Below, one piece after another: positions 1 to 7,990 of a stretch of 42,574 bases of DNA (within the stretch, counting starts at the first letter, position 1; each line of letters starts with the position of its first letter). This stretch comes from Opitutales bacterium (GTDB lineage Bacteria; Verrucomicrobiota; Verrucomicrobiia; Opitutales; Oceanipulchritudinaceae). The stretch lies in the NCBI GenBank assembly GCA_016928295.1, contig JAFGLA010000080.1:1-42574 (forward strand), given 5' to 3'. Below the pieces are notes generated by a model. The model had not been told where the DNA came from and made no database searches. It saw nothing but the letters and a program-made list of their open reading frames with translations. Made by a program: the position numbers and the translations under genes.

Positions 1-1
1 C

Positions 2-970
2 ATCTCCGGCCTTGCTCTGGAAGGCCAGCACCAGTTCGGGAACGAGATCGTTCTAGACTGGCGTGCGGAGGCCTATGCCGACAAGATTGAGTCAACGGAG
101 CTGACGTATGCAGGCTTCATGAGCCGCAGCTACTGGAAAGGCTCCGCACTGCTGGGGAAACAATTTGCGGCCGCCGATGGCGACCTGCTCCTGCAAGCTG
201 GCGTGAACTACTCCGACAGCAACCGCGACGAAGACGGCACAGGCCCCATGGCCCGCGCCACTTACAACATCCACGCAGGCCGCGGCTTCATCAGCACCTA
301 CGCCGAATACTCCCGCGCAACGCAGCTTGGCGGCTACACGGCGCTAGGCTCCAACCCGGGACCGGGCTCCTTCGCCGGAGATTCCGAACTTGGCCGCGAG
401 ATAGCGGACAACTACGAACTGGGCATCCAGTGGACCTGCTGCAATTTCACACTCGGCGGCGACGTATTCTACCGCGAACACGAAGACCTCACCGACTGGA
501 CCTACGACTCCACCCAGCCGCGCAAACTGCGTCAGGCCTCCGAGATGGACCTTGAGGTAAGAGGCTTTGAGACGTTCATTAACTGGTCCCTCGAAAAGAA
601 GCTGAGCATATCGCTCGCATACACATATTTGGACGAGGACCCGACCTACGCCACGGACAACGTGGACGCGAGCTTCTACGCCATGAACTACCCGACGGAT
701 CGCTTCACAGGCTCAGTAGTGTGGACTATCATCGAAGGGCTAGAGTTCAGGACAGACGCGGACATCCGCCATCAGGAAAAGAACGCCCTGCGCACAAGCG
801 GCAACAATGCCGAGCTGTTCAGCGCCTCACTGGCTTGGGAAACGCCTTGGGTAAAGGGCATGACCTTGGCCGTTATAATGGACAACATCAGCGACTGCGA
901 CTTTCAGGAGTTCCCGGGCGTGCCCGCCAACGGCAGACAGGCAGCCTTCCGCATGAGCTATACATGGTAA
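2..970 (+). CDS. TonB-dependent outer-membrane receptor, C-terminal part (5' end outside window)
   Basis: The reading frame is open from base 2 and ends at TAA 968-970, giving 322 residues of the C-terminal beta-barrel. Alternating polar and aromatic strands fit barrel strands of a TonB-dependent receptor, for example GRGFISTYAEYSRATQLGGY, NYELGIQW and LEFRTDADIRHQEKN. A late LAVIMDNISDCDF segment matches the family's usual 'L.v.N.FD..y' block, and the chain ends in an aromatic residue (MSYTW), as expected for BAM-dependent insertion. The family imports siderophores, cobalamin or glycans using energy from TonB-ExbBD. The plug and TonB box lie outside the window, so the substrate cannot be inferred. 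It converges on the polyamine operon, and a bidirectional terminator and a palindromic repeat lie between them. Confidence 0.85.
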   Translation: MSGLALEGQHQFGNEIVLDWRAEAYADKIESTELTYAGFMSRSYWKGSALLGKQFAAADGDLLLQAGVNYSDSNRDEDGTGPMARATYNIHAGRGFISTYAEYSRATQLGGYTALGSNPGPGSFAGDSELGREIADNYELGIQWTCCNFTLGGDVFYREHEDLTDWTYDSTQPRKLRQASEMDLEVRGFETFINWSLEKKLSISLAYTYLDEDPTYATDNVDASFYAMNYPTDRFTGSVVWTIIEGLEFRTDADIRHQEKNALRTSGNNAELFSASLAWETPWVKGMTLAVIMDNISDCDFQEFPGVPANGRQAAFRMSYTW

Positions 971-978
971 ACACATAA

Positions 979-1140
979 GGCCACCTATAACAACTTTGAT
1001 TTCTGCTGCGAACGGTCTTTGCGGCGCTTGGCTTCGTTTAGGAAGTTCGCCGGATTTCTCCAATACTACTCACTTCCGAAGCCTTGCCATCCATCCGCAA
1101 ATACTCGTTCTCGCTACGAAACCAGTTGTTAGAGGTGGCC
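979..1140. repeat. Long palindromic repeat, copy 1, opened by a nested palindrome
   Basis: The outer arms 979-995 and 1124-1140 are inverted repeats matching at 16 of 17 positions (GGCCACCTATAACAACT and AGTTGTTAGAGGTGGCC). The same arms and core form the compact copy at 34516-34570. Here the core is split. TTCTGCTGCGAA (1001-1012) and TTCTCGCTACGAA (1108-1120) form an imperfect direct repeat around about 95 extra bases. The insert is itself palindromic: TTTGCGG 1018-1024 with CCGCAAA 1095-1101, GGCTTCG 1030-1036 with CGAAGCC 1077-1083, and GGAAGT 1041-1046 with ACTTCC 1072-1077. The element lies between convergent genes. It may be a REP/MITE-like mobile repeat or an RNA hairpin; no coding capacity is seen. 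Confidence 0.8.
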
Positions 1141-1158
1141 ATAAGGACCGGCACTCGC

Positions 1159-1194
1159 AAAAAAGAGGGACGCTCAACAGCGTCCCTCCTTTTT
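1159..1194. terminator. Bidirectional intrinsic terminator
   Basis: A perfect 10-bp stem GAGGGACGCT (1165-1174) / AGCGTCCCTC (1179-1188) encloses the loop CAAC. TTTTT follows at 1190-1194 on the plus strand, and AAAAAA at 1159-1164 gives a U tract on the minus strand. It can therefore end both the TonB-receptor transcript and the convergent polyamine operon, 27 bases past the last stop of that operon. Confidence 0.9.
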
Positions 1195-1220
1195 GTTGTG
1201 AAATCTCTGTGCAGTACGAC

Positions 1221-2060
1221 CTACACGCTGCCCATGATGTTGTACACGAGCTGGGCCGCGGCGAAGTCGAACGCGTGAAAGCCATCTATCGGCGCGTATT
1301 CCACTACGTCAAAGCCAACACATTTGCGCTCGCGGCAAATACGACGGACAAGCCACTGGGCCTGATACCACGACAGTCCGCCCGGAACGGGCGTTCCAGT
1401 GGCGGGCATAATTGCTCCGTCCAGCGCGTCGATGTCGAAAGTAATGAAAATATGCTCCGGGAAATCCGCCGGTAGCTGAACGGCGTCCAACCCCTCGGCC
1501 GCAAGGCGCTCCGCGTCCACGTAAGGGATACTGTCCTTTGCGCGAAGAGTATGCTCTTCCATGCAGTAGCTGCGCGTTCCGATCTGGTAAATGGGAATGC
1601 CCATGTCGTGAATGCGCTTCATGACGCTGGCATGGCTCCAGATGCTGCCCTCGTAGGAATCGCGCAAATCGGCGTGCGCGTCGAACTGTACTACGCCGAT
1701 GCGCCCGTATTTTTCCGCGACAGCCTTCACCACGGCACTTGTAAGGCTATGCTCCCCGCCGAGAACGACCGGCATACCGCCCGCGGCAAGAGCACCCGCC
1801 ACAGCCGTCTCGATGCGTGCCCACACCTCTTCCCTCGTCCCGCTGCAATCGACAGCCGGAGCGGTGTAAATGCCCCTCTCGGCAGGGATTCCGTGCCCGT
1901 CGAAAAGCTCCAACTGTGCAGAAGCCTCCAAAATGGTCTGCGGCCCCTGCGCGGTGCCGTGCCCGTATGAGACGCTGGCCTCGTAGGGCACGGGGATTAT
2001 GTGAAAGAAAGCCTTATCAGGGCTGGAAGGCTGAACGTCGTCTCCGTGAAAGTTTGTCAT
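1221..2060 (-). CDS. speB: Ureohydrolase: agmatinase or aminopropylagmatine ureohydrolase
   Basis: This is a 279-residue arginase/agmatinase-family enzyme that releases urea from a guanidino compound. The dinuclear manganese ligands are visible as GGEHS (H104), DAHAD (D127, H129, D131) and DID (D209, D211), followed by PATGTPVPGG typical of agmatinases. The family's usual 'DxDxxDP' appears here as DIDALDG, with Gly in place of Pro. The start at 2060 lies 16 bases after the stop of the upstream decarboxylase gene. An in-frame ATG at 2123 would overlap that gene by 47 bases and add a non-conserved leader. It is the last gene of the operon. The substrate could be agmatine, giving putrescine, or aminopropylagmatine, giving spermidine directly; the sequence alone does not decide. 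The symbol assumes the agmatinase role. Confidence 0.9.
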   Translation of the reverse strand: MTNFHGDDVQPSSPDKAFFHIIPVPYEASVSYGHGTAQGPQTILEASAQLELFDGHGIPAERGIYTAPAVDCSGTREEVWARIETAVAGALAAGGMPVVLGGEHSLTSAVVKAVAEKYGRIGVVQFDAHADLRDSYEGSIWSHASVMKRIHDMGIPIYQIGTRSYCMEEHTLRAKDSIPYVDAERLAAEGLDAVQLPADFPEHIFITFDIDALDGAIMPATGTPVPGGLSWYQAQWLVRRICRERKCVGFDVVEYAPIDGFHAFDFAAAQLVYNIMGSV

Positions 2061-2076
2061 TGTCGGTGATAAAGTA

Positions 2077-3231
2077 TCAGGCAAGGCGATTGCGAAAGTC
2101 GTCGTAAGTGAACTCGCGAACAAGTTTCACACTGTTCCCGCGATCGCTGCTCGTGTAGATGCAGGGAAGCTCAACGCCGTTGAAGCTGGTGTTTTTTACG
2201 AAGCTGTACAGGGCCATGTCCGTAAACACGAGCCTGTCTCCCTCTTGCAGCGGCTTGTCGAAGGAATAGCGTCCGAAGAAGTCACCCGCCAGACAGGAGA
2301 TTCCCCCGATGCGGTAGCTGTGGGCCTTTTCTCCTGCCTCTGCGCTGCCTACAAGCTGCGGGCGGTAGGGCATCGCCAGCACGTCGGGCGTGTGAGTCTC
2401 CGCGGATGAATCGACTACGGCAATAGCCTCACCATTGCGGATTATGTCCAGCACAGTCGTCACAAAAACGCCTGCCTGATAAACGACGGCCTCCCCGGGT
2501 TCAAGATACACCTGCACACCCGGGAAACGGCTCTGGAAACGGGCGATGATGCGGCAGAGAAGGTCGAGATCGTAACCCGGCTTTGTGATGTGGTGGCCAC
2601 CGCCGAAGTTCACCCACTTCATGAGCGGGATGTATTTACCGAAGCGTTCGACAAAGCTCTCCAGCACTCGCTCAAGGACATCAGCCCCCTGCTCGCAAAG
2701 CGCATGGAAATGCAGCCCCTCGATGCCGGAAAGGTCCACGCCATCAATATCCTGCGCCGCCACTCCGAAGCGCGAACCGGGCAGGCAGGGGTTGTAGAGG
2801 TCTATTTCAACCTCCGCATGGCCCGGGTTGCAGCGAAGCCCGATGGAAATGCTCCTGCCGCTCTCGGCAATCCTGCCACGGTGCTTGTGCCACTGCGCCA
2901 CGCTGTTGAACACGATGTGGTCGGAATACTCGATGACCCGCCCCATCTGCTCCTCGGTAAATGCGGGCGCGTAGGTGTGCACCTCTTTGCCGAAGTCCTC
3001 GCGCCCCATGCGCGCCTCGATGGGACCGCTTGCGCAAACCCCGTGCAAATGGCGCGCGATGAGCGGGTAAACCGCAGGCAGAGAAAACGCCTTTTGCGCG
3101 AGTAGGATCTTCGCACCAGTTCTCTGTTGCACCCCGTCGAGAACGGCACAGTTACGCAGCACAGCATCTTCGCTCACGATGTAGCAAGGCGTGCGTACAG
3201 AGCACAGAATGTCTTCTGAATAGTCGTCCAT
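2077..3231 (-). CDS. nspC: Carboxynorspermidine/carboxyspermidine decarboxylase family (NspC-like)
   Basis: This 384-residue fold-III PLP-dependent decarboxylase resembles NspC. The family removes the carboxyl group from carboxyspermidine or carboxynorspermidine. Homologues in the carboxyaminopropylagmatine route act on that compound. Visible landmarks are the PLP-lysine segment KILLAQKAF (K47), VCASGPIEARMGREDFGKEVH, the glycine loop NFGGGHHITK, the phosphate-binding EPGEAVVYQAG, and the late GISCLAGDFFG and FTDMALYSFVKNTSFNG blocks. Length is normal for the family. It starts 51 bases after the dehydrogenase stop and is followed 16 bases later by the ureohydrolase, so the three are almost certainly cotranscribed. 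The N-terminus MDDYSEDILCSVRTPCYIV places the TPCYIV strand where relatives have it. Confidence 0.9.
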   Translation of the reverse strand: MDDYSEDILCSVRTPCYIVSEDAVLRNCAVLDGVQQRTGAKILLAQKAFSLPAVYPLIARHLHGVCASGPIEARMGREDFGKEVHTYAPAFTEEQMGRVIEYSDHIVFNSVAQWHKHRGRIAESGRSISIGLRCNPGHAEVEIDLYNPCLPGSRFGVAAQDIDGVDLSGIEGLHFHALCEQGADVLERVLESFVERFGKYIPLMKWVNFGGGHHITKPGYDLDLLCRIIARFQSRFPGVQVYLEPGEAVVYQAGVFVTTVLDIIRNGEAIAVVDSSAETHTPDVLAMPYRPQLVGSAEAGEKAHSYRIGGISCLAGDFFGRYSFDKPLQEGDRLVFTDMALYSFVKNTSFNGVELPCIYTSSDRGNSVKLVREFTYDDFRNRLA

Positions 3232-3282
3232 CGAATGGGAAAGAGAGCCAGCCGCAGAACCTTCTTTGCAGAGCGCGCCTCC

Positions 3283-4500
3283 CTACTCGGGAAGCTCTCC
3301 GTTAAAGTCCACAATCTGCCAGGGCAGACCGCACTTGTTCAGCTCTTCCATGAACTCGTCAGGGTCGAGCTGCTCTACATTGAACACGCCCTCGCCCTTC
3401 CATATACCCTTTAGCATCATCATGGCGCCGATCATGGCCGGAACACCCGTCGTGTAAGACACGGCCTGAGCCTGCACCTCGCGGTAGCACTCGGCATGGT
3501 CGCACACGTTGTAGATGTACTTGCGCTTGTGCTCGCCGTCAATTTCGCCATTGAACACGCAGCCGATGACCGCCTTGCCCTGATAGTTGTGCCCGAGCGT
3601 GCCCGGGTCCGGCAGCAGGGCCTTGAGAAACTCGATTGGTACGATCTTCTGCCCCTTGAAGTCCACGGAGTCAATGCGCGTCATGCCCACATTCTCCAAG
3701 ACCTTCAGGTGCGTGATGTAGTTCTGCGAGAATGTCATCCAGAAGCGTATCTTCTCCAGCCCGTGGATGTTCTTAACGAGCGACTCCATCTCCTCGTGGT
3801 AGAGCAGGTAGCTCTCGCGCGGGCCTGCTTCGGGGTAGTCGAAGCTGAAGTGTACGGCATTCGGGTCCAGAATTGCGGGCGTTTCCACCCACTCGCCTTT
3901 TTCCCAGTGGCGCACAATCTGCGTCACCTCGCGGATGTTGATCTCGGGGTTGAAATTCGTTGCGAAAGCGTGGCCGTGGTCCCCGGCGTTGCAGTCCAGA
4001 ATGTCAATCTGACGAATGCTGTCGTAGAGGTGCTTCTGGGCGTAGGCACAGAAGATGTTCGTCACGCCCGGGTCAAACCCGCAGCCAAGAACCGCCATCA
4101 GGCCCTTTTCGCGGAACTTGTCCTGATACGCCCACTGCCAGCTATACTCGAAATGGGCCTTGTCCTTGGGCTCGTAATTGGCGGTGTCGAGGTAGTTGAC
4201 GCCGCACTCAAGGCAGGCGTCCATAATGGTCAAATCCTGATACGGAAGAGCCACGTTCAGAACCAAAGCAGGCTTCACCTCGTTGATCAGGGCGACAAGC
4301 TGCGCGACATCGTCGGCGTCCACCTGAGCGGTCTTCACCTCGACGCTGTACAAATCCTTCACCTCGGCGGCTATGGCGTCGCACTTGGACTTTGTGCGGC
4401 TGGCCAGGAAGATTGAACCAAACACTTCCGGGTGCTGGGCGCACTTCTTTACGACCACATTGCTAACCCCGCCCGCGCCGATGATGAGAATTCGTGACAT
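3283..4500 (-). CDS. Carboxynorspermidine/carboxyspermidine dehydrogenase family (saccharopine dehydrogenase-like)
   Basis: This 405-residue member of the saccharopine dehydrogenase superfamily reductively condenses aspartate beta-semialdehyde with a polyamine acceptor using NAD(P)H. Acceptors known in the family are diaminopropane or putrescine and, in the carboxyaminopropylagmatine route, agmatine. The Rossmann loop is IIGAGGVSNVV near residues 6-16. NVALPYQDLTIMDACLECG, DTANYEP and GCGFDPGVTNIFCAYA follow the family pattern closely. A Shine-Dalgarno-like AGAGGGAT lies just upstream of the ATG. The gene starts 27 bases after speA ends. Adjacency to speA, the decarboxylase and a ureohydrolase supports a spermidine role over lysine metabolism. 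Confidence 0.9.
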   Translation of the reverse strand: MSRILIIGAGGVSNVVVKKCAQHPEVFGSIFLASRTKSKCDAIAAEVKDLYSVEVKTAQVDADDVAQLVALINEVKPALVLNVALPYQDLTIMDACLECGVNYLDTANYEPKDKAHFEYSWQWAYQDKFREKGLMAVLGCGFDPGVTNIFCAYAQKHLYDSIRQIDILDCNAGDHGHAFATNFNPEINIREVTQIVRHWEKGEWVETPAILDPNAVHFSFDYPEAGPRESYLLYHEEMESLVKNIHGLEKIRFWMTFSQNYITHLKVLENVGMTRIDSVDFKGQKIVPIEFLKALLPDPGTLGHNYQGKAVIGCVFNGEIDGEHKRKYIYNVCDHAECYREVQAQAVSYTTGVPAMIGAMMMLKGIWKGEGVFNVEQLDPDEFMEELNKCGLPWQIVDFNGELPE

Positions 4501-4527
4501 TGCTATATCCCTCTAATTTTAAATTAC

Positions 4528-6453
4528 TTACTCTTTTTCAAAATATGTGTAACCACGCAGCCCCTCGGCAAAACCGTCGAGAATCTGCTTGCGCTCGCGC
4601 ACCGTGATAAGCCCGTCCTCAATGGCCCTTTCGGCCATTTTCTTGAGCCTCTGCTTCATGCCATTGATATCGTATTCCACGTAGGAAAGCACGTCCGAAA
4701 CGGAATCGCCCTCAATGTCGCGAATGAACTGGTAGCTACCGTCCTCGTTAACGTGGATGGAAACGATGTTCGTGTCGCCGAACAGGTTGTGAAGATCGCC
4801 CAAGGTCTCCTGATACGCGCCAACAAGGAACACCCCGAGGTAGTATTCCTCGTTGTCCTTTAGGTCGTGCAACATGATGGTGCGCCGGTTGCCGCCGCTT
4901 TCGGGGAAATTGTCTATCTTCCCGTCGCAGTCGCAGGTAATGTCGGAGATTATCGCCGGATGCGTGGGTGCCTCGTTCAGGCGGTGAATGGGCATGACCG
5001 GAAAGATCTGGTTGATGGCCCACATGTCCGGCAGACTCTGGAAGAGGCTGAAGTTGCCGTAGTAAATATCGTAGAGCTGTTCCTCGATGCGCGTCACGTC
5101 CTTGGGCGCTTGCTTCATGGTGGAAGCGGTACGTGCAATCTTGATCAGGATGTGCCTTACGATGTTCTCGGCCATGGCACGCTCGCGAAGCGTGATGTTG
5201 CCGTGCTTGAACATCTGGAGCGCCTGATTGCGGTAATAGAGCGCGTCGTTGCAGCACTCCTGAAGCGTCTTGGGAGACACCATGTCGTGCGCGCTCATCA
5301 GGTTGCCCAACAGGTCGTTGGCCACTTCGGGCAACTTTGCCGGAATGGGGCTGGGCAGGAAGCTCGACACGTCCAGAATGTTGAAAAGGAGCATCGAGTA
5401 ATACGCCACCGTCATGCGACCCGACTCCGTGATGATAGTCGGGTGAGCGATGCCGTTCTTGTCCAAAATGCCCATGATGGACTCGACAACGTCATAGCAG
5501 TACTCCTCCACGGAGTAATTGCGCGAAGACTGGTCGTTCGTGTTGGAACCGTCGTAATCCACAGCAAGGCCGCCGCCCAGATCGAGATAACCCATTTGGG
5601 CGCCCTCCTTGACCAGCTCCTCGTAAATGCGGCTCGCTTCCATGGCACCGGCGCGAATGTCCGCAATGTTCGGAATCTGCGAACCTATGTGATAGTGCAG
5701 GAGGCGCAGGCAGTCCATCATGTCCACGGCCTTGAGCCTGTCCAGAACGTCCACGACCTGTCCCATGTTGAGGCCGAACACGCTGCTATCGCCGCCGGAT
5801 TCCGCCCACTGCCCGTCGGCCTTGGTGGAAAGGCGCACTCGCAACCCAAGAAGCGGACGAACGCCCATGCGCTTTGCGCGCTCGAGAATCAGCTCCGCCT
5901 CGCCCGGAACCTCTATGACGAAAAAGCACTGATAGCCCATCTTGAGGACAGACAGGCCGAGGTCTATGAACTCCTCGTCCTTGTAGCCGTTGCAGATGAG
6001 GCAACTTTCGCGGCTTGGCAGCATGGAAATCGCGGCGATAAGCTCCGGTTTGCTGCCTGCTTCAAGTCCATGGTTGTATTCCTTGCCAAACTGGGCAATG
6101 GCCTCGACGACCTGTTCCTGCTGGTTCACCTTGATGGGGAACACGCCGCGAAACTCGCCCGTGTATCCGGTCTGTTTTATGACGGAATGGAAAGTGTCGT
6201 GCAGAAGCTTTATCTGCGAGCCGAGAATGTTCTCGATGCGTAAGATCGCAGGCATGGCAAGGCCGCGATCTTCGATCTCTTTCGCGATTTTGTGCAGCGG
6301 AATCTGGGCTACGCCGTCCTTGCCGAACGGAGTGACGACCAGCTCGCCTTTTTCATTCACGGAGAAGTAGTCAGCCCCCCACCTGCCAACACCATACAGC
6401 TCGGAAGCATCGGCAACTGTCCACTTGTTGATTTTATCAGGGTCACGCCACAT
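4528..6453 (-). CDS. speA: Biosynthetic arginine decarboxylase
   Basis: A 641-residue PLP enzyme that converts arginine to agmatine, matching the usual length of SpeA. The N-terminus WTVADASELYGVGRWGADYF is characteristic. The PLP lysine lies in FPIKVNQ (K108), followed by HGLEAGSKPELIAA, LRLLHYHIGSQ, the glycine loop DLGGGLAVDYDGS and TESGRMTVAYYS. The C-terminal half carries the SpeA-specific blocks MWAINQIFPVMPIHRLNE, DITCDCDGKIDNFP and FLVGAYQETLGDLHNLFGD. GAGG about ten bases before the ATG can serve as ribosome-binding site. It is the first gene of the polyamine operon. The best promoter upstream contains a G10 tract in its spacer. Confidence 0.97.
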   Translation of the reverse strand: MWRDPDKINKWTVADASELYGVGRWGADYFSVNEKGELVVTPFGKDGVAQIPLHKIAKEIEDRGLAMPAILRIENILGSQIKLLHDTFHSVIKQTGYTGEFRGVFPIKVNQQEQVVEAIAQFGKEYNHGLEAGSKPELIAAISMLPSRESCLICNGYKDEEFIDLGLSVLKMGYQCFFVIEVPGEAELILERAKRMGVRPLLGLRVRLSTKADGQWAESGGDSSVFGLNMGQVVDVLDRLKAVDMMDCLRLLHYHIGSQIPNIADIRAGAMEASRIYEELVKEGAQMGYLDLGGGLAVDYDGSNTNDQSSRNYSVEEYCYDVVESIMGILDKNGIAHPTIITESGRMTVAYYSMLLFNILDVSSFLPSPIPAKLPEVANDLLGNLMSAHDMVSPKTLQECCNDALYYRNQALQMFKHGNITLRERAMAENIVRHILIKIARTASTMKQAPKDVTRIEEQLYDIYYGNFSLFQSLPDMWAINQIFPVMPIHRLNEAPTHPAIISDITCDCDGKIDNFPESGGNRRTIMLHDLKDNEEYYLGVFLVGAYQETLGDLHNLFGDTNIVSIHVNEDGSYQFIRDIEGDSVSDVLSYVEYDINGMKQRLKKMAERAIEDGLITVRERKQILDGFAEGLRGYTYFEKE

Positions 6454-6544
6454 TTTTCAAAAAACCTCGATAGCAAAGAGACCGAGAGACAAGATCCGAG
6501 CCGCTGGTACAAAGCCGTTTCGCACTACGGATAAAAGGAGGGCA

Positions 6545-6573
6545 TACATACGTGCCCCCCCCCCGCTTGTCAA
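6545..6573 (-). promoter_or_regulatory. Candidate speA operon promoter with a G10 spacer tract
   Basis: Read on the minus strand, a perfect TTGACA -35 (6573-6568) is followed by exactly 17 bases and then TATGTA (6550-6545), a weak -10. The spacer holds ten consecutive G residues (plus-strand C at 6555-6564). The speA ATG lies about 92 bases downstream of the -10. Spacer runs of this kind can change length by slippage and so alter promoter strength. Assignment rests on consensus match only. Confidence 0.55.
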
Positions 6574-6634
6574 TGGATTGGACCTGTTTTTTTGAGCAAA
6601 AAAGGCAACATTTCAGAAACGTTTTTTCGCGGAA

Positions 6635-6675
6635 GAAAACGGCGACTCGGCAAGTGGCTGAACCAAGCCGTTTTC
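6635..6675 (-). terminator. Possible terminator hairpin after the aminotransferase gene
   Basis: GAAAACGGC (6635-6643) and GCCGTTTTC (6667-6675) form a 9-bp stem around a 23-base loop, starting three bases past the aminotransferase stop. The U run lies inside the stem end (UUUUCUU), so it is not a textbook terminator. It may separate the aminotransferase transcript from the speA promoter. Confidence 0.35.
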
Positions 6676-6677
6676 CG

Positions 6678-7898
6678 CTACAACGCGTGCCTCCGGTGGT
6701 AGGCGGCAAGCCGCATCAAACCCTCCCGCCACAACCCGGTCGGAGTAAGCAAACCCAGCACCGCATGGGCACCCTCCGCAAAGTCGTAAAAATACCCGGG
6801 ATGCACCGCGACCCGCTCGTCCTCCATCAGGCGCAAAACGAAGCTCTCCTCGTTATACACGCCCTTCATGCGCAGAAGTGCGTACCATCCGCCCTCCACT
6901 CTCAACGCGTCCAGTCCCTCATAGTCGTGAAGAATTTCGTTCATCGCCTGAACATTCTCCCGCAACCTGGCCTGCAAAAGCGCCTGCACATGGCAGCGCC
7001 GCCCCATCCAGTCGCCAAACGCAAGCATCACCGGCGTGTTAACGGAAAGATAGCTATCGGCAATGATTTCGAGGCGTTTGAAAGCATCCTCAAGAACATC
7101 TTCCGGCCCCTGCACAAGCATCCAGGCGAGCTTCATCTGCGGCAGGGCCAGAATCTTTGAAATACCGCTCAAAACGAAGGAAAGCACCCCTTCGCAGCGC
7201 CCAGCCAGCGTGGGCACGGCATCCGTGCCTGCGTCCAGCGCATAGTCGGCGAACACCTCGTCGCAGATTATCGCAATTTTGCGCTCTTTTGCGACGACGA
7301 GCATGAAGTCCAAGTCTTCGGAACGCACGAAGGAGCCGCTGGGATTGTTCGGATTGACGACAATAATTGCCCTTGTGCGCACAGTCAGCGCCGCCATGAA
7401 CGCGGCCCTGTTCATGCGCCAAAGTCCGTCTTCGCCTATCTCAAGAGCGTAGGACTTCAGCCGCACGTCGGAAATGTCCGCAAGGAAGCTGAAAAGCGGA
7501 TAACTTGGCGCGGGGATCAGTACTTCGTCGTCCGCTTCGCAGAGAAGGCGGAAGATGTAGCTGTATGCGTCCGATGTGCTCGCAGTAAGAAGCAGGCGGG
7601 ACGCGGGCACATTCACGCCCTTTTCCGCATAATATGCTTTCACAACCTCTCGAGCCGACGGAAGGCCAAGCGGATCAGGCCGGTAGTCCAGAAGGCCGTC
7701 CTTGTCAAAGCTGCCCGCAATGCCCAGCTCTGACAGGTCCAGTCCGCAGCGCAGCGGGTTGGAGACGGTTAGGTCAAACAGCGGCCTGCCCTCCTTTTTC
7801 AACTCCGCCATGCGGGCGCTGAATTCGTTGTCGGAAACGTCCCACTGAGTGCGTTTTGCAAAACGCCAGCCCTGCCCTGCTCCCAAGTTGTCGTCCAT
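6678..7898 (-). CDS. PLP-dependent class I/II aminotransferase
   Basis: This 406-residue fold-I aminotransferase is of the aspartate aminotransferase type. DLTVSNP lies near residue 42, ASTSDAYSYIF at 106, NPNNPSGS with N185, CDEVFADY with D213, and the PLP lysine in SGISKILALPQMKLAW (K248). The C-terminal small domain ends with a short basic tail. The 'LTVSNP' and 'SKxxALPQMK' wording marks a bacterial subgroup whose amino-acid substrate is not fixed by sequence, so no symbol is given. It lies 92 bases after the DUF418 gene and 224 bases before speA, all on the same strand. A hairpin and the separate speA promoter suggest it is not part of the polyamine operon. No clear Shine-Dalgarno is seen before the ATG. 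Confidence 0.88.
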   Translation of the reverse strand: MDDNLGAGQGWRFAKRTQWDVSDNEFSARMAELKKEGRPLFDLTVSNPLRCGLDLSELGIAGSFDKDGLLDYRPDPLGLPSAREVVKAYYAEKGVNVPASRLLLTASTSDAYSYIFRLLCEADDEVLIPAPSYPLFSFLADISDVRLKSYALEIGEDGLWRMNRAAFMAALTVRTRAIIVVNPNNPSGSFVRSEDLDFMLVVAKERKIAIICDEVFADYALDAGTDAVPTLAGRCEGVLSFVLSGISKILALPQMKLAWMLVQGPEDVLEDAFKRLEIIADSYLSVNTPVMLAFGDWMGRRCHVQALLQARLRENVQAMNEILHDYEGLDALRVEGGWYALLRMKGVYNEESFVLRLMEDERVAVHPGYFYDFAEGAHAVLGLLTPTGLWREGLMRLAAYHRRHAL

Positions 7899-7990
7899 CG
7901 GAGAAGATGCCTACAACAGAGAGGCGAATCGGGCAACATACTTGATTACGCCTCTTGCCTGAAAGGGCTAAGTCGCGAATCGGACAAGCT

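Noticed and set aside
979-1140. CRISPR-like or tRNA-like structure at the palindromic element
   Set aside because: There are only two outer arms in inverted orientation and a nested palindrome, with no regular spacers. No tRNA cloverleaf or anticodon arm can be drawn.
3496-4416. 306-codon plus-strand open frame inside the dehydrogenase gene
   Set aside because: Antisense shadow; the minus strand encodes a well-conserved enzyme.
4867-6243. 458-codon plus-strand open frame inside speA
   Set aside because: Antisense shadow in GC-rich sequence; the minus strand carries unmistakable SpeA motifs throughout.
7920-7955. AGAGGCG/CGCCTCT inverted repeat between the DUF418 and aminotransferase genes
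   Set aside because: The stem is 7 bp around a 22-base loop with no U run, too weak to call a terminator.
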